Below, one piece after another: positions 19,171-27,655 of a stretch of DNA of 64,000 bases. Numbering within the stretch: the stretch's first letter is position 1; each line of letters opens with the position of its first letter. Source of the DNA: Hymenobacter sp. BT559 (lineage in GTDB: Bacteria; Bacteroidota; Bacteroidia; Cytophagales; Hymenobacteraceae); NCBI RefSeq assembly GCF_016427535.1, contig NZ_JAELXV010000006.1, forward strand, positions 1 through 64,000, given 5' to 3'. The notes below the pieces were generated by a model, which made no database searches, was not told where the DNA came from, and saw only the letters and a program-made list of their open reading frames with translations. The position numbers were made by a program, and so were the translations under genes.

Positions 19171-20034
19171 ATGCATTACGTTTCTGAGAGCTTTAAAGCG
19201 ACCCCGCTGGTTACCAGTGCGCCCCTCACCTGGCCCGGCCTGCGGGTTGAGCAGTACCACCTGGGCGCAATGACCCTGCCGGCGCACTACCACCGCCACC
19301 ACCTGCTCATGCTTTACCAGGTAGATACGCCCTTGGTGGTGCAGCGGCATAATGGCGCGCGGGTGCAGCAGGAAGTTTACCAAACCGGCGACCTCGGGAT
19401 ATACCCGGGGGGCGAGTACGGCAACATAACCTGGGCGGCGGCCAGCCGCAACACCTACCTGACGGTGGACGACGACTACCTAGAGCGCCTGGCCCGGCAG
19501 GGCCTGGACCTGGCCTACTTCTCGCTGCAAGAGCGCGTAAAACTGACCGACCCTTTGCTGGCGCAGCTCGGCCGGCAGCTGCTGACGGTAGCTAGCGCCC
19601 CACCCGCCCTAGGGTCGCTGTATACCGAGTCGCTCATTCATGCGCTGTGCTACCACCTTATCGAGCACTACGGGCACTACGAGCGGCGGCCGGCTCCGGC
19701 CGGCAAGCTGCCAGCGGCTGTACTGGCCCGCATAGACGCCTACCTAGAGGACCATTTAGGCGACGCCATCACCCTGGAAATCCTGGCTGACCTGGCCCAC
19801 CTGAGCGTGTTTCACTTTGCGCGCCTGTTTAAGCAAACCACGGGCCTGGCGCCCTACCACTACGTGCTGCGCCGCAAAATAGCGCGTGCCCAGCAACTGC
19901 TGCGCCTAGGTGGCACGTCGGTGACGCACGTAAGCGAGGTGCTGGGCTTTGCCTCTGCGGCCAGCTTTTCGGCGGCCTTCCGGCGGGCCACCGGGCAGGG
20001 GCCGCAAGCCTTCCAGCGGGCGCAGGGCGCCTAG
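19171..20034 (+). CDS. AraC-family transcriptional regulator
   Basis: The 287-residue product starts at the ATG at 19171 (MHYVSESF); the longer reading from a TTG at 19090 adds an unlikely leader. The N-terminal half is a cupin-like sensor (PAHYHRHHLLMLYQV). The C-terminal ~100 residues are two HTH motifs (LEILADLAHLSVFHFARLFK and VSEVLGFASAASFSAAFRR). It lies 240 bases upstream of the FAD monooxygenase gene on the same strand and could control it. The effector is unknown. Confidence 0.9.
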   Translation: MHYVSESFKATPLVTSAPLTWPGLRVEQYHLGAMTLPAHYHRHHLLMLYQVDTPLVVQRHNGARVQQEVYQTGDLGIYPGGEYGNITWAAASRNTYLTVDDDYLERLARQGLDLAYFSLQERVKLTDPLLAQLGRQLLTVASAPPALGSLYTESLIHALCYHLIEHYGHYERRPAPAGKLPAAVLARIDAYLEDHLGDAITLEILADLAHLSVFHFARLFKQTTGLAPYHYVLRRKIARAQQLLRLGGTSVTHVSEVLGFASAASFSAAFRRATGQGPQAFQRAQGA

Positions 20035-20274
20035 ACGAGAACTGCGCAAAAAAGCAAGAACGGACAAGTAGAATAGCAAGAATCGACCGGCCCCGCGGCA
20101 GGCCGCTAAGGACCTTTGCGGCACTGCTTGCGGCTTGATGGCCGCGCGCTGCTCACCGGCTGCAGGCCCGGGCCAGCCCCCGGCGCTACCTGCTGCTAAG
20201 GGTCAGTATTGCCCACCTAGGGCCTACTGCAGTCGTTTTCTCACTGCCCTCTTCTCTCCTATTCCTGCTGCCAC

Positions 20275-21987
20275 ATGGCAACTTCCGACACAGCATCCCT
20301 GCCTTTTGATATTGAGGTCCTCGTCATTGGGGCGGGGCCCATTGGCCTCACTACCGCCAATGCCCTGCGCCACCACGGCGTGGCGTGCCGCATCTTAGAA
20401 GAAAAACCAGCCCCTAGCAAGTACTCCAGGGCCAACAACGTGTGGGCGCGCCCGCAGGAGCTGCTCGACAGCGTGGGGCTGCGGGCGCCGCTGGCCGAGC
20501 GGGCCTACCAGGTAGACCGCATTCACATTTTCATCTACGGGCATCCGCTCGATGATGTAAAGCTCGGCGAAGCGCCCAGCCCCTTTCCGCAGGCCCTGTA
20601 CTCGGGCCAGGACGTTATGGAAAAAACCCTGGCTGAGCAGCTGGCCGCGCGGGGCGTGCAGGTAGAGCGCGGCCGTAAGGCCATGCGCCTCGAGCCCGAC
20701 GACGAGGGCGTGACCGTGTGGGTGGCCAGCACCGAGGAGCAAAACGAGGCCCGCAGCGAATTTGAGCGCATCAGGTGCCGCTACCTGGTGGGGGCCGATG
20801 GCGCCGAAGGCACCGTACGCAAGGCCGCAGGCCTCGACTACGAGCCCGAGAAATTTGGGGGGCGGGCCAACCACCAGGTCGACGCCAAGCTGAGCTGGCA
20901 GCGCTCCACGGAGCCCAACCAGCTGTGGTTTTTCACCTACCACAACGGGTTTGCGGGCGTGATGCCGGTGTGGGGCGGCTACCACCGGCTATTCTTTTTG
21001 GAAGACGAGCAGCTAGTGCCCGACCGCGACCCGACCCTCGTCGAAATGCAGCAGCGGGCCCGCGAGGTGACCGGCGATACCACGCTCACGCTCGCCGACC
21101 CCATCTGGCTTACGCACAGCCGCTTTCAGCACGCCGTGGCGCCCGCCTACGCCAAGGGGCGCGTGTACCTGGTGGGCGATGCTGGCCACCTGACGCTGCC
21201 CATCGGCGGGCAAGGTATGAACACGGGTTTTCACGACGCCGTAGGCCTAGCCTGGCGCCTGGCCCAAACCCTGGCGGGCCACGCCGGGCCGGCGGTGCTG
21301 GACAGCTACTCGCCCGAGCGCCACGGCATTCACGCCACCCTAGACGCGGAGCAGGCCAAGGGCTTCAAGCATTTGCTGTATCGCAACCGCCTAGAGGATA
21401 AATTACTCGGGGCGGTGGGCCAGCTGTTTCCGCATATTGGCTGGCAGCTGCTGGGCAGCGGCGATGGGCAGCAGCTGCTGGTGAGCTACGCCGACAGCCC
21501 GCTCAGCGAAGACCACCTGCGCCTGCGGCAGCTGCTGCACCCCGGCGGGCCCCGGGCCGGCGACCGCGCCCCCGATGCCCAGGTCACTACCCCCCAGGGC
21601 GAAGCCACGTCATTGTTTGCCAGTATTTACAACCCCGATGGGCAAACCTATGGCTGGAGCCTGCTGGCCTTCGATGGCCGCCAGGCCGCTGCTTTGCCGC
21701 AGCTAGTAGCGGCCCTTGCCGAGGTGGCGGACTGGCCGTGGGTGCGGCCGCGGCTGGTATTGGCCGCCCTGCTGGCCTCGCCCGCAACGGCAGGCGCCGC
21801 TACCTGCCTAGCCGACCGCGACGGCCACGCACACAAGGCCTACCACCTAGAGGGCCAGCCCGCCCTGGTGCTGGTGCGCCCCGATGGCCACTTGGCCTTC
21901 CGGGGCCCGGCCGACGAGCCCAAGTTGCTGCGGCAGTACTGCGCCCGGGCCCTAGGTCTGCCCCAAGCCACACCGCAAGTCTACTAA
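20275..21987 (+). CDS. FAD-dependent aromatic monooxygenase (PheA/TfdB type)
   Basis: The 570-residue flavoprotein has the Rossmann dinucleotide motif GAGPIGL near residue 18, a DG-type segment YLVGADGAEGTVRKAAG, and the FAD ribityl motif GDAGHLTLPIGGQGMNTG. A C-terminal thioredoxin-like domain (about 430-560) is of the kind found in phenol hydroxylases and polyketide hydroxylases. The family hydroxylates aromatic substrates with NAD(P)H and O2. Three bases after its stop starts an acyl-carrier-like gene, which hints that the substrate may be carrier-linked, but that partner lacks its serine. An AraC regulator lies upstream. Confidence 0.88.
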   Translation: MATSDTASLPFDIEVLVIGAGPIGLTTANALRHHGVACRILEEKPAPSKYSRANNVWARPQELLDSVGLRAPLAERAYQVDRIHIFIYGHPLDDVKLGEAPSPFPQALYSGQDVMEKTLAEQLAARGVQVERGRKAMRLEPDDEGVTVWVASTEEQNEARSEFERIRCRYLVGADGAEGTVRKAAGLDYEPEKFGGRANHQVDAKLSWQRSTEPNQLWFFTYHNGFAGVMPVWGGYHRLFFLEDEQLVPDRDPTLVEMQQRAREVTGDTTLTLADPIWLTHSRFQHAVAPAYAKGRVYLVGDAGHLTLPIGGQGMNTGFHDAVGLAWRLAQTLAGHAGPAVLDSYSPERHGIHATLDAEQAKGFKHLLYRNRLEDKLLGAVGQLFPHIGWQLLGSGDGQQLLVSYADSPLSEDHLRLRQLLHPGGPRAGDRAPDAQVTTPQGEATSLFASIYNPDGQTYGWSLLAFDGRQAAALPQLVAALAEVADWPWVRPRLVLAALLASPATAGAATCLADRDGHAHKAYHLEGQPALVLVRPDGHLAFRGPADEPKLLRQYCARALGLPQATPQVY

Positions 21988-21990
21988 CCT

Positions 21991-22302
21991 ATGGTACGCA
22001 CTATGATAGCCGCGGGCCCAACCCAGGCCTGGCAAGAGCAGGTATACACGCAAGTGCGCAAGCAAGTGTGGTACCTGCGCCACCCGGTTTTGACGCCCGC
22101 CACCCACCTCCAGCACGACTTGCAGCTCGACTTACTCGAACGAATGCAGCTAGGCATTCGCCTCGAATACAGCCTAAAACTAGAGTTTACTGATACCGAA
22201 ATAGGCCAGTGGCACACGCTGGCCGATGTCTTGGCGTGCGTGCAGCGCCACCTGCCCGAAGAGGCCACCCAGCCGGGCGTTCTTGTTGCCCGGCAGCCCT
22301 AG
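21991..22302 (+). CDS. Acyl-carrier-protein-like protein lacking the phosphopantetheine serine
   Basis: The 103-residue protein starts three bases after the monooxygenase stop and is presumably co-translated. From residue 44 it follows the ACP pattern: LQLDLLERMQL aligns with the canonical L-x-x-D-S-L-x-x-x-x-L motif, and LEYSLKLEFTDTEI...WHTLADVLACVQ aligns with the rest of helices II-IV. The attachment Ser is Leu48, so no 4'-phosphopantetheine arm can be carried. About 40 extra residues precede the fold. It may be a structural partner of the monooxygenase or a chance resemblance; the family call is my reading of the pattern. Confidence 0.6.
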   Translation: MVRTMIAAGPTQAWQEQVYTQVRKQVWYLRHPVLTPATHLQHDLQLDLLERMQLGIRLEYSLKLEFTDTEIGQWHTLADVLACVQRHLPEEATQPGVLVARQP

Positions 22303-22304
22303 GT

Positions 22305-22350
22305 ACCCGGCGAGCCCGCCAATGCGGAGAGAGCGGCGGGCTTGCCGGGT
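22305..22350 (+). terminator. Hairpin terminator after the ACP-like gene
   Basis: ACCCGGC-x-AGCCCGCC (22305-22320) pairs with GGCGGGCT-x-GCCGGGT (22335-22350): a 16-position stem with one mismatch and a 14-base loop. No T-run follows. Confidence 0.55.
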
Positions 22351-22479
22351 AGAGATGGCACGAGAATTGGGACAGCAAAAAGCTAAGACACCTTAGTCGG
22401 CACGGGTAGTATTTGATTAATAATTAATTGCTTAACCCTTCCAAAAGCAACTTGTGCCGCTTAAGCTTTTCCGCTGCGC

Positions 22480-23001
22480 ATGAACCTACGCCTACTCCGC
22501 CAGATTAGCTGCCTAAGCATTTACCATGACCTTACCAATGATTGGCTTTACCTGGACTGGCAGGGCGAGCTTACGCTGCCGCAGGTGCAGCAGGCTTGTC
22601 TCGAGCTAGCGGCCTGCTACCTCGAGCGGCCCTACGCGCGCGTGCTCAACAGCAACGAGCAGGTAACGGGCGTGAGCTGGAGCGTGGCCGCGTGGCTGGT
22701 CAGCGATTTTTTGCCCTATATGGCGCTGGCCGGCATCGAGCACGTGGCCTGGGTATACTCGTCTTCGCTGCGGGGCTACAACATGGCCGCCACCGTTCTG
22801 CATTGGCTACCCGGCTCGCTCATCACCTCTTTCGACACGGTGGCCGAAGCGGCTACGTGGCTCGCGCACACCCGCACCGGGCAGCCGCAGAGCTATCTCA
22901 TTCCGCAGCGCACGCCCGCCACTCAGGCCAAGCTCGTGCAAGAGGTGGCAGCCCTGCGCCAGCGCATAGCTGCGCAGCAGCTTCGGCGGCACGCAGCATA
23001 A
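22480..23001 (+). CDS. STAS/SpoIIAA-like hypothetical protein
   Basis: The 173-residue cytoplasmic protein has no signal or membrane segment. The pattern is an early beta strand (WLYLDWQGELTLPQV), then VLNSNEQVTGVSWSVAAWLVSDFLP, AGIEHVAWVYSSS, and a closing charged helix. It resembles small STAS/SEC14-type (SpoIIAA-like) proteins that are numerous in Hymenobacter-like genomes. Such proteins are thought to bind small ligands or partners in signalling, but no function is established. It converges on the BLUF gene with 79 bases between stops. Confidence 0.65.
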   Translation: MNLRLLRQISCLSIYHDLTNDWLYLDWQGELTLPQVQQACLELAACYLERPYARVLNSNEQVTGVSWSVAAWLVSDFLPYMALAGIEHVAWVYSSSLRGYNMAATVLHWLPGSLITSFDTVAEAATWLAHTRTGQPQSYLIPQRTPATQAKLVQEVAALRQRIAAQQLRRHAA

Positions 23002-23080
23002 GCCGCACCCGGCTGCTTTTAGTTACCTAGGCTCGCCGCTTGCCCGTGGTGCGCTGCAGTCTCGTTGCTACCGGCTCGCC

Positions 23081-23494
23081 CTAGGGCAAGGTGAAAGAGC
23101 GCAGCAAGTCGAGCAGGTGAATGTCCATTAAGGGTAGGCGGGCCGCATCGAACGCCACATTGGCGGGCTGCAGGTAGCCTACCAGTTCGTCAAACTGCTG
23201 CGGCGAGGCAGCCTCGAACGCCATCGACCACCCCGCAAAAGCGCGCTGCGTCACGGCCTTGTCGGCATAGGCCGTCACGTCGCGGTGGCGGTCGTCTTGC
23301 TTGATATACTCGTAGAGCTCGCGTACGGTAGCTTCTTCGCCTTCAAGCACCTGCAAAAAGCAATTATTGCCATAAACCAAGATACCCGTAACACCTATGG
23401 CCGTATTGTGGCTCCGGGCCTCCTGCAGCAAGGCCTGCAGCTGCTCATTAGAAAAAGGGTGCGTAGCCCAACTTAGATAAATAATATGATGCAT
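23081..23494 (-). CDS. BLUF-domain blue-light sensor protein
   Basis: The 137-residue protein is a stand-alone BLUF domain plus a short C-terminal extension. All the residues of the flavin photocycle are visible: Tyr6 (IIYLS), Asn30, Gln48 (FLQVLEG), and the semi-conserved Trp89/Met91 (GWSMAF). These match Tyr8, Asn31-32, Gln50, Trp91 and Met93 of PixD-type proteins with a shift of two. It should bind FAD and undergo light-driven hydrogen-bond switching. No effector domain is present, so output must go through a partner protein. No obvious partner adjoins it. Confidence 0.93.
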   Translation of the reverse strand: MHHIIYLSWATHPFSNEQLQALLQEARSHNTAIGVTGILVYGNNCFLQVLEGEEATVRELYEYIKQDDRHRDVTAYADKAVTQRAFAGWSMAFEAASPQQFDELVGYLQPANVAFDAARLPLMDIHLLDLLRSFTLP

Positions 23495-23834
23495 GAAAAA
23501 AGGAGTGGCAGGCCGCGTTAATACGCATTTCGAGCTCCTTAAAGCTATTTCTCAAGGGAATAATTCAGCTACGCTTCTGCCAGCGCCTCCTCATTGGGGC
23601 GGCTACTATACCCGCGCAGCGGTAGCCGAGGCCTCTACTTAGCTCATCATCAATAAGGAATCTCATTGCCTGGACCTAGGCACCGCCGCCATTTTGCAAG
23701 TCCTGCTAAACCCTACACCTACTGCCCTCCCAAATGCTATTGCCCTGCACAGGACCTAGGTGGCGAACATTCTAGCGCTGACGCCTAAAATCCAAAAGGG
23801 CGTAAGCGCGCCGGCCTCTGCCCGGAGCGCGGCT
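23495..23834. other. Intergenic gap between ClC and BLUF genes
   Basis: No gene is supportable. The stretch lies downstream of the ClC stop and upstream of the BLUF start (both minus strand) and contains two CCTAGG palindromes. No clear TAnnTTTG box was found on the minus strand for the BLUF gene. Confidence 0.35.
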
Positions 23835-25235
23835 TTACGACTGCGGCTGCACGGCAGCGGGCGGCGCATCCTTTTGATGCAGCGTTTCGCGGATGAAGCC
23901 CTGGCGCAGGTGCTCGTACAAAGAATGCGGGTCGACGAGGGCGGCCACGGCCTGGGCCAGCAGCGCCCCAATAAGCAGCTGAAAAATGGCCGAGTGACGG
24001 TCAGTCATTTCCAGCACCAGAATGGCGGCCGTGAACGGCGAGCGCACCACCCCCGTAAGAAAGCCCACCATGCTCACCAAAATAATGAGGTTGCGGTCGG
24101 CTACGGCCACTTCGGCCAGCTGGGCCACGGCATCGCCGAGCAGCGCGCCGGCGCTCAGGGAGGTGGCAAATACGCCGCCCGCCCCGCCGCTGCTGTAGCT
24201 GAGAGCCATGCCCGCAAAGCGCACCGGAAACAGGTAGGCCGGCGTGGCCCCGTTATTTTGGAACAAGAGCCGGTTGATAATCGGCTTGCCGGTGCCCACG
24301 CCCTCGGGCCCCACTAGGTAGGCCAGCGCAGCCAGCGCAAAGCCGCAGCCCACCACCCAGCCTGCCTGCGCCAGCGGGGTAGCAAAGCGCTTGCGGTAGT
24401 TATTGAGCCAGAGCAGGGTTTTGGCAAAAAACGCCCCCGCCAGGCCGCACACCACGGCCGCGACCATCACCAGCACCTGGTACCAGCCAGCGGGCGACGT
24501 GATTTTGGGAAACCCTAGGTAGAGGTAGGAACCCAAAAATTGCTGGGCCGTGAGCCCCGCAATGATAACGGCGCTGAATACCGCCATGCGAAAGCGCGAA
24601 AGGTGGATCTGAGTCAGTTCCTCCACCACAAACACGATGCCGCCCAGCGGCGTGTTGAAGGCGGCGGCCAAGCCCGCAGCGCCGCCCGTTACCAGCGCAA
24701 TTTGGCGTGAAAGCTGCGGCCAGCCCGCTGGCTGCAGCCGATTGATGGCCCGAAAGATGGCGGCCGCCACCTGAATGGTGGGCCCCTCGCGGCCAATGAC
24801 GCCGCCGCCCAGCAGCAGCACCACGCTGCTGCACACCTTCACCAGCGCCACCCGCAAACTCAGCAAGTAGGCCGTGTGCCGGTGCTGCACGGGGTTAGAA
24901 AGCTCGATGCCGGCCATCACCTGCGGAATGCCGCTGCCGCGGGCGGCGGGGGCAAACCACTTCACTAAGGCCCACGATACCAAAAAGGCCAGCGGCGTGA
25001 GCCCAAACGCCTGCAGCGGCATCTGGCGCAGCCAGCTAAAGCTCACTTCCTCGGCCCAGGCAAAAAGCTTTTCGTAGCCCACGGCCATGAGGCCGGTCAG
25101 CAGCGAGGCAATCCAGAAGGGCACGCTCTGCAAGATGAGCCGCCGCACGCGCGCCGTATAAAGTGGCTGGATGAGGGTGTGGTCGAGCCACGCCAGCACG
25201 CGGGCATAGCGGGAAGGTGTATCAGAATCGGGCAT
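23835..25235 (-). CDS. ClC-family chloride channel/antiporter
   Basis: The 466-residue membrane protein starts at the ATG at 25235 (MPDSDTPSRY); an upstream TTG would add 11 residues. The three ClC ion-path motifs are present: GSGIPQV, GREGPTIQ (with the gating Glu), and a C-terminal aromatic-rich stretch with GAGGVFATSLSAGA. About ten or more helices are visible. No CBS domains follow, so it is the short bacterial form. The family exchanges Cl- for H+ or conducts Cl- across the inner membrane. No operon partner is evident. Confidence 0.93.
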   Translation of the reverse strand: MPDSDTPSRYARVLAWLDHTLIQPLYTARVRRLILQSVPFWIASLLTGLMAVGYEKLFAWAEEVSFSWLRQMPLQAFGLTPLAFLVSWALVKWFAPAARGSGIPQVMAGIELSNPVQHRHTAYLLSLRVALVKVCSSVVLLLGGGVIGREGPTIQVAAAIFRAINRLQPAGWPQLSRQIALVTGGAAGLAAAFNTPLGGIVFVVEELTQIHLSRFRMAVFSAVIIAGLTAQQFLGSYLYLGFPKITSPAGWYQVLVMVAAVVCGLAGAFFAKTLLWLNNYRKRFATPLAQAGWVVGCGFALAALAYLVGPEGVGTGKPIINRLLFQNNGATPAYLFPVRFAGMALSYSSGGAGGVFATSLSAGALLGDAVAQLAEVAVADRNLIILVSMVGFLTGVVRSPFTAAILVLEMTDRHSAIFQLLIGALLAQAVAALVDPHSLYEHLRQGFIRETLHQKDAPPAAVQPQS

Positions 25236-25347
25236 AGAGAACAAAGGTGCGAGATAATTCGGGGGCAATAAGCGGTCTGCGGCCTAGAGGCCGTTGCAGT
25301 GGGTACCTAGGACGAAGCCGGCTGCCAGCGCAAGCAGTGAGAAGTAC

Positions 25348-25385
25348 AAAAAAGCCCCACCTACGCACGGCAGGTGGGGCTTTTT
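25348..25385. terminator. Bidirectional rho-independent terminator
   Basis: AAAAAAGCCCCACCT (25348-25362) and AGGTGGGGCTTTTT (25372-25385) form a strong GC stem with an A-run on one side and a T-run on the other. It lies just past the stop of the OmpA-like gene (25411, minus strand) and is the clearest classical terminator in the window. Confidence 0.85.
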
Positions 25386-25410
25386 AGGCTATTAAGCTAC
25401 CCTAGGGGGC

Positions 25411-27030
25411 TTACTTACGCTTGGCAGGAGCCTTTTTGGCGGGTGCCTTGCGGCTGCGGGGCGAGCCAGTGCCGGTGGTTTTCTTGCCGGGCAGCTTCTG
25501 GCCAGTGGCTTTCAGCTCCGAGATGCTCGGGGCAGCGCCGTACTTGGCTTCAGCAGCGTTGGTTTCGCCGGTCAGGTAAGGGTCAAAGTCAACGCGGCGG
25601 TTCAGAGCCTGGCCAGCTTTGGTCTTGTTGTCAGCAATCGGCTTGGTTTCGCCGTAGCCACGGGCTTCGATACGCTCGGCCGGGATGCCGTGGTCGAGCA
25701 TGTATTTGCGAGCCGAAGCGGCGCGCTCGTAGCTCAGGCGCAGGTTGTAGTCGTCGTTGCCTACGTTGTCGGTGTGGCCGGCGATGCTGAGCGAGTAGTC
25801 GGGGTACTCGTTCATAATCTGTACCATCTGGTCGAGGCGAGCGTTCGACGAAGGCTTCAGCGTAGCCTTGTTGAAGTCGAAGTTGATGTACTTAGTGGCT
25901 TCGTTCAGAATCTTCTTCTGCTCGGCCTTAATCTCGGGGCAGCCTTTGTTGCTGGCGGGGCCGGCACGGTCGGGGCAGCGGTCCTGGTAGTCGGGTACAC
26001 CGTCGCCGTCGCTATCGAGCGGGCAGCCATTGGCGTCTACTTTCACACCAGCAGGCGTGTTGGGGCACTTGTCTTTGTCATCCGACACGCCGTCGCCGTC
26101 GCTATCAAGCGGGCAGCCATTGGCGTCTACTTTCACACCAGCAGGCGTGTTGGGGCACTTGTCGTCTGGGTCAGCTACACCGTCGTTGTCCGAGTCAGGG
26201 CAGCCGTTTAGGTTGGCTAGGCCCTTCACGTCGGGGCACTTGTCGAGGTAGTCAGCTACGCCGTCGCCGTCGGTATCAATGGGGCAGCCGTTTACGTCCA
26301 CTTTCACGCCCGTCGGGGTGTCGGGGCACTTGTCCTTTTTATCCGATACGCCGTCGCCGTCGGTATCCTTGGCTTTGCCTAGGTTAGCACGCACACCAGC
26401 CGTGAACTGCAGGTAGCGGTCCTTCTTATCCCAGAAAGTAGTGGCTTGGTTATCCACGCCATCGAGGCGGCCGTCGTTGGCTTGCAGGTAAGCCTGGGTG
26501 GCTTGCACGTAGAACGTAGCTCCCTCGCCCAAGTGGAAGTCAAGACCACCACCTACGTGGCCCCCAAAGGTGCCGAAGCGAGTGAAGTTGTTGGGGCCCG
26601 TGGGCGTGGCGTAGCGGTCAGACAGGACCCAGCTCCACTGCGGCTCTACCAACAGGTAGGGGTGCAGGAAGAACTCATCCTTCACCGGCAGCTTCAGCTT
26701 GAAGCCTAGGCCAGCTTGGTACATCTGGGCCCGAAAGCGCTGACCCGTGCTGTTGAACGTGTTGCGCTCATTGGGGAAGCGCAGCCGGGTGTAGTCCAGG
26801 TCGAGGCGCAGGTCGAGCCAACGGCCGATGTACCGTGTGACATCAATGCCGCCGCTGTAGGGCATGTTGTCCCACTTCCAGAAGGCATTACCTAGGTCGC
26901 CCCGGTACTGGGTAGCGTTGGCGTGCAAGCCAACAGAAGTTTTGCGGTCGGCGGTTTGGGCTTGGGCCTGCGTGGCAGCGGCCAGCAACCCAAGGCCTAA
27001 GAGAGTAGCTTTACAAGCTGAGTGGTTCAT
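25411..27030 (-). CDS. OmpA-family outer-membrane protein with thrombospondin type-3 repeats
   Basis: The 539-residue product starts at the ATG at 27030 (MNHSACKATLL); the 25 upstream in-frame residues do not look like a leader. Order: signal peptide (ending AQAQ), an eight-strand-like beta-barrel (about 30-220), a calcium-binding TSP3 region with repeated DxDGDGVxD...DKCP units, then the OmpA peptidoglycan-binding domain (about 385-505, AGHTDNVG and NRRVDF). Beyond that is a lysine/arginine-rich tail that ends APAKKAPAKRK. It links the outer membrane to the wall. Its long upstream region is shared with the LytS/LytTR pair and carries a phased repeat array. Confidence 0.92.
   Translation of the reverse strand: MNHSACKATLLGLGLLAAATQAQAQTADRKTSVGLHANATQYRGDLGNAFWKWDNMPYSGGIDVTRYIGRWLDLRLDLDYTRLRFPNERNTFNSTGQRFRAQMYQAGLGFKLKLPVKDEFFLHPYLLVEPQWSWVLSDRYATPTGPNNFTRFGTFGGHVGGGLDFHLGEGATFYVQATQAYLQANDGRLDGVDNQATTFWDKKDRYLQFTAGVRANLGKAKDTDGDGVSDKKDKCPDTPTGVKVDVNGCPIDTDGDGVADYLDKCPDVKGLANLNGCPDSDNDGVADPDDKCPNTPAGVKVDANGCPLDSDGDGVSDDKDKCPNTPAGVKVDANGCPLDSDGDGVPDYQDRCPDRAGPASNKGCPEIKAEQKKILNEATKYINFDFNKATLKPSSNARLDQMVQIMNEYPDYSLSIAGHTDNVGNDDYNLRLSYERAASARKYMLDHGIPAERIEARGYGETKPIADNKTKAGQALNRRVDFDPYLTGETNAAEAKYGAAPSISELKATGQKLPGKKTTGTGSPRSRKAPAKKAPAKRK
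26001..26180 (-). repeat. Two 90-bp tandem units within the TSP3 region
   Basis: Units 26001-26090 and 26091-26180 each encode one 30-residue TSP3 unit. Their first 73 bases differ at a single position (26017 G versus 26107 A), then they diverge. This is near-identity at the DNA level, pointing to recent duplication or gene conversion. Confidence 0.85.
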
Positions 27031-27305
27031 ATAGGCTGAACGGGAGGGTGAAAAAACAATTTTTAAGGAGGCAGAAACGGGCGGCAGGACTGGCAGCGGC
27101 GCCAACAGTACCCTAGGCCCTACGAGCAGGCAACTACGCGAGTGCCTGATTACTAGCAGCTACCGAAGCCAAACTAGAATAATCCAACTTCTGGTGAATT
27201 AAGGGAATTTACCCCCTGAACGGAAGAGCCGCCACAGGGTTTCTGCCGGTGTTCTAAACTCGACTATTTAGTTCCATTTTTCGCTTGCTTTCACCCGCCA
27301 ATTAG

Positions 27306-27358
27306 GTAGGTTCAGCTAGCCCTCGGCTTGGTTCAGCGCCTAAATTGACTTATTCAGC
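27306..27358 (+). promoter_or_regulatory. Three TTCAGC direct repeats at exact 21-bp spacing
   Basis: TTCAGC occurs at 27311, 27332 and 27353, each exactly 21 bases (two helical turns) apart. Upstream bases are partly shared (CTTGG, CTTA before TTCAGC). Direct repeats about 21 bp apart are the usual form of LytTR-type operators. The array lies between the divergent OmpA-like and LytS/LytTR genes, so autoregulation or control of the OmpA gene is likely. Confidence 0.6.
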
Positions 27359-27457
27359 TTTTTTTTTGGGTCCAATAACCCCAGCGCGTTTGCGTCGAGC
27401 TTTTCGGCCCGGCGCGGCCCTGCCTACGCTGGGCGGGAGCGGTTCGAACCACGCCTG

Positions 27458-27490
27458 GGCTTACTCAGGAGCGAATTGAGCTTATTCAGC
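27458..27490 (+). promoter_or_regulatory. Second pair of the same repeat, also 21 bp apart
   Basis: GGCTTACTCAGG (27458-27469) and AGCTTATTCAGC (about 27479-27490) repeat the same element 21 bases apart, about 170 bases before the kinase gene. An inverted copy (GCTGAA at 27521) makes a CGGGCTGAAT/ATTCAGCCCG palindrome with the second unit. Confidence 0.5.
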
Positions 27491-27655
27491 CCGAAAATCG
27501 GTTTTTGCGGCAAACAGCGGGCTGAATTATCGTTTAACCTGATTTTCGCCCAAATTGCGCCCCGCCCTAGGTGGCAGCTGGCCCGGGCAGGGGCTGCATG
27601 TGCTCGTTAGCTTGCTGGCGCAGTCTAGGGCAGCCGCTACGTTTTTTTCTTTTCT

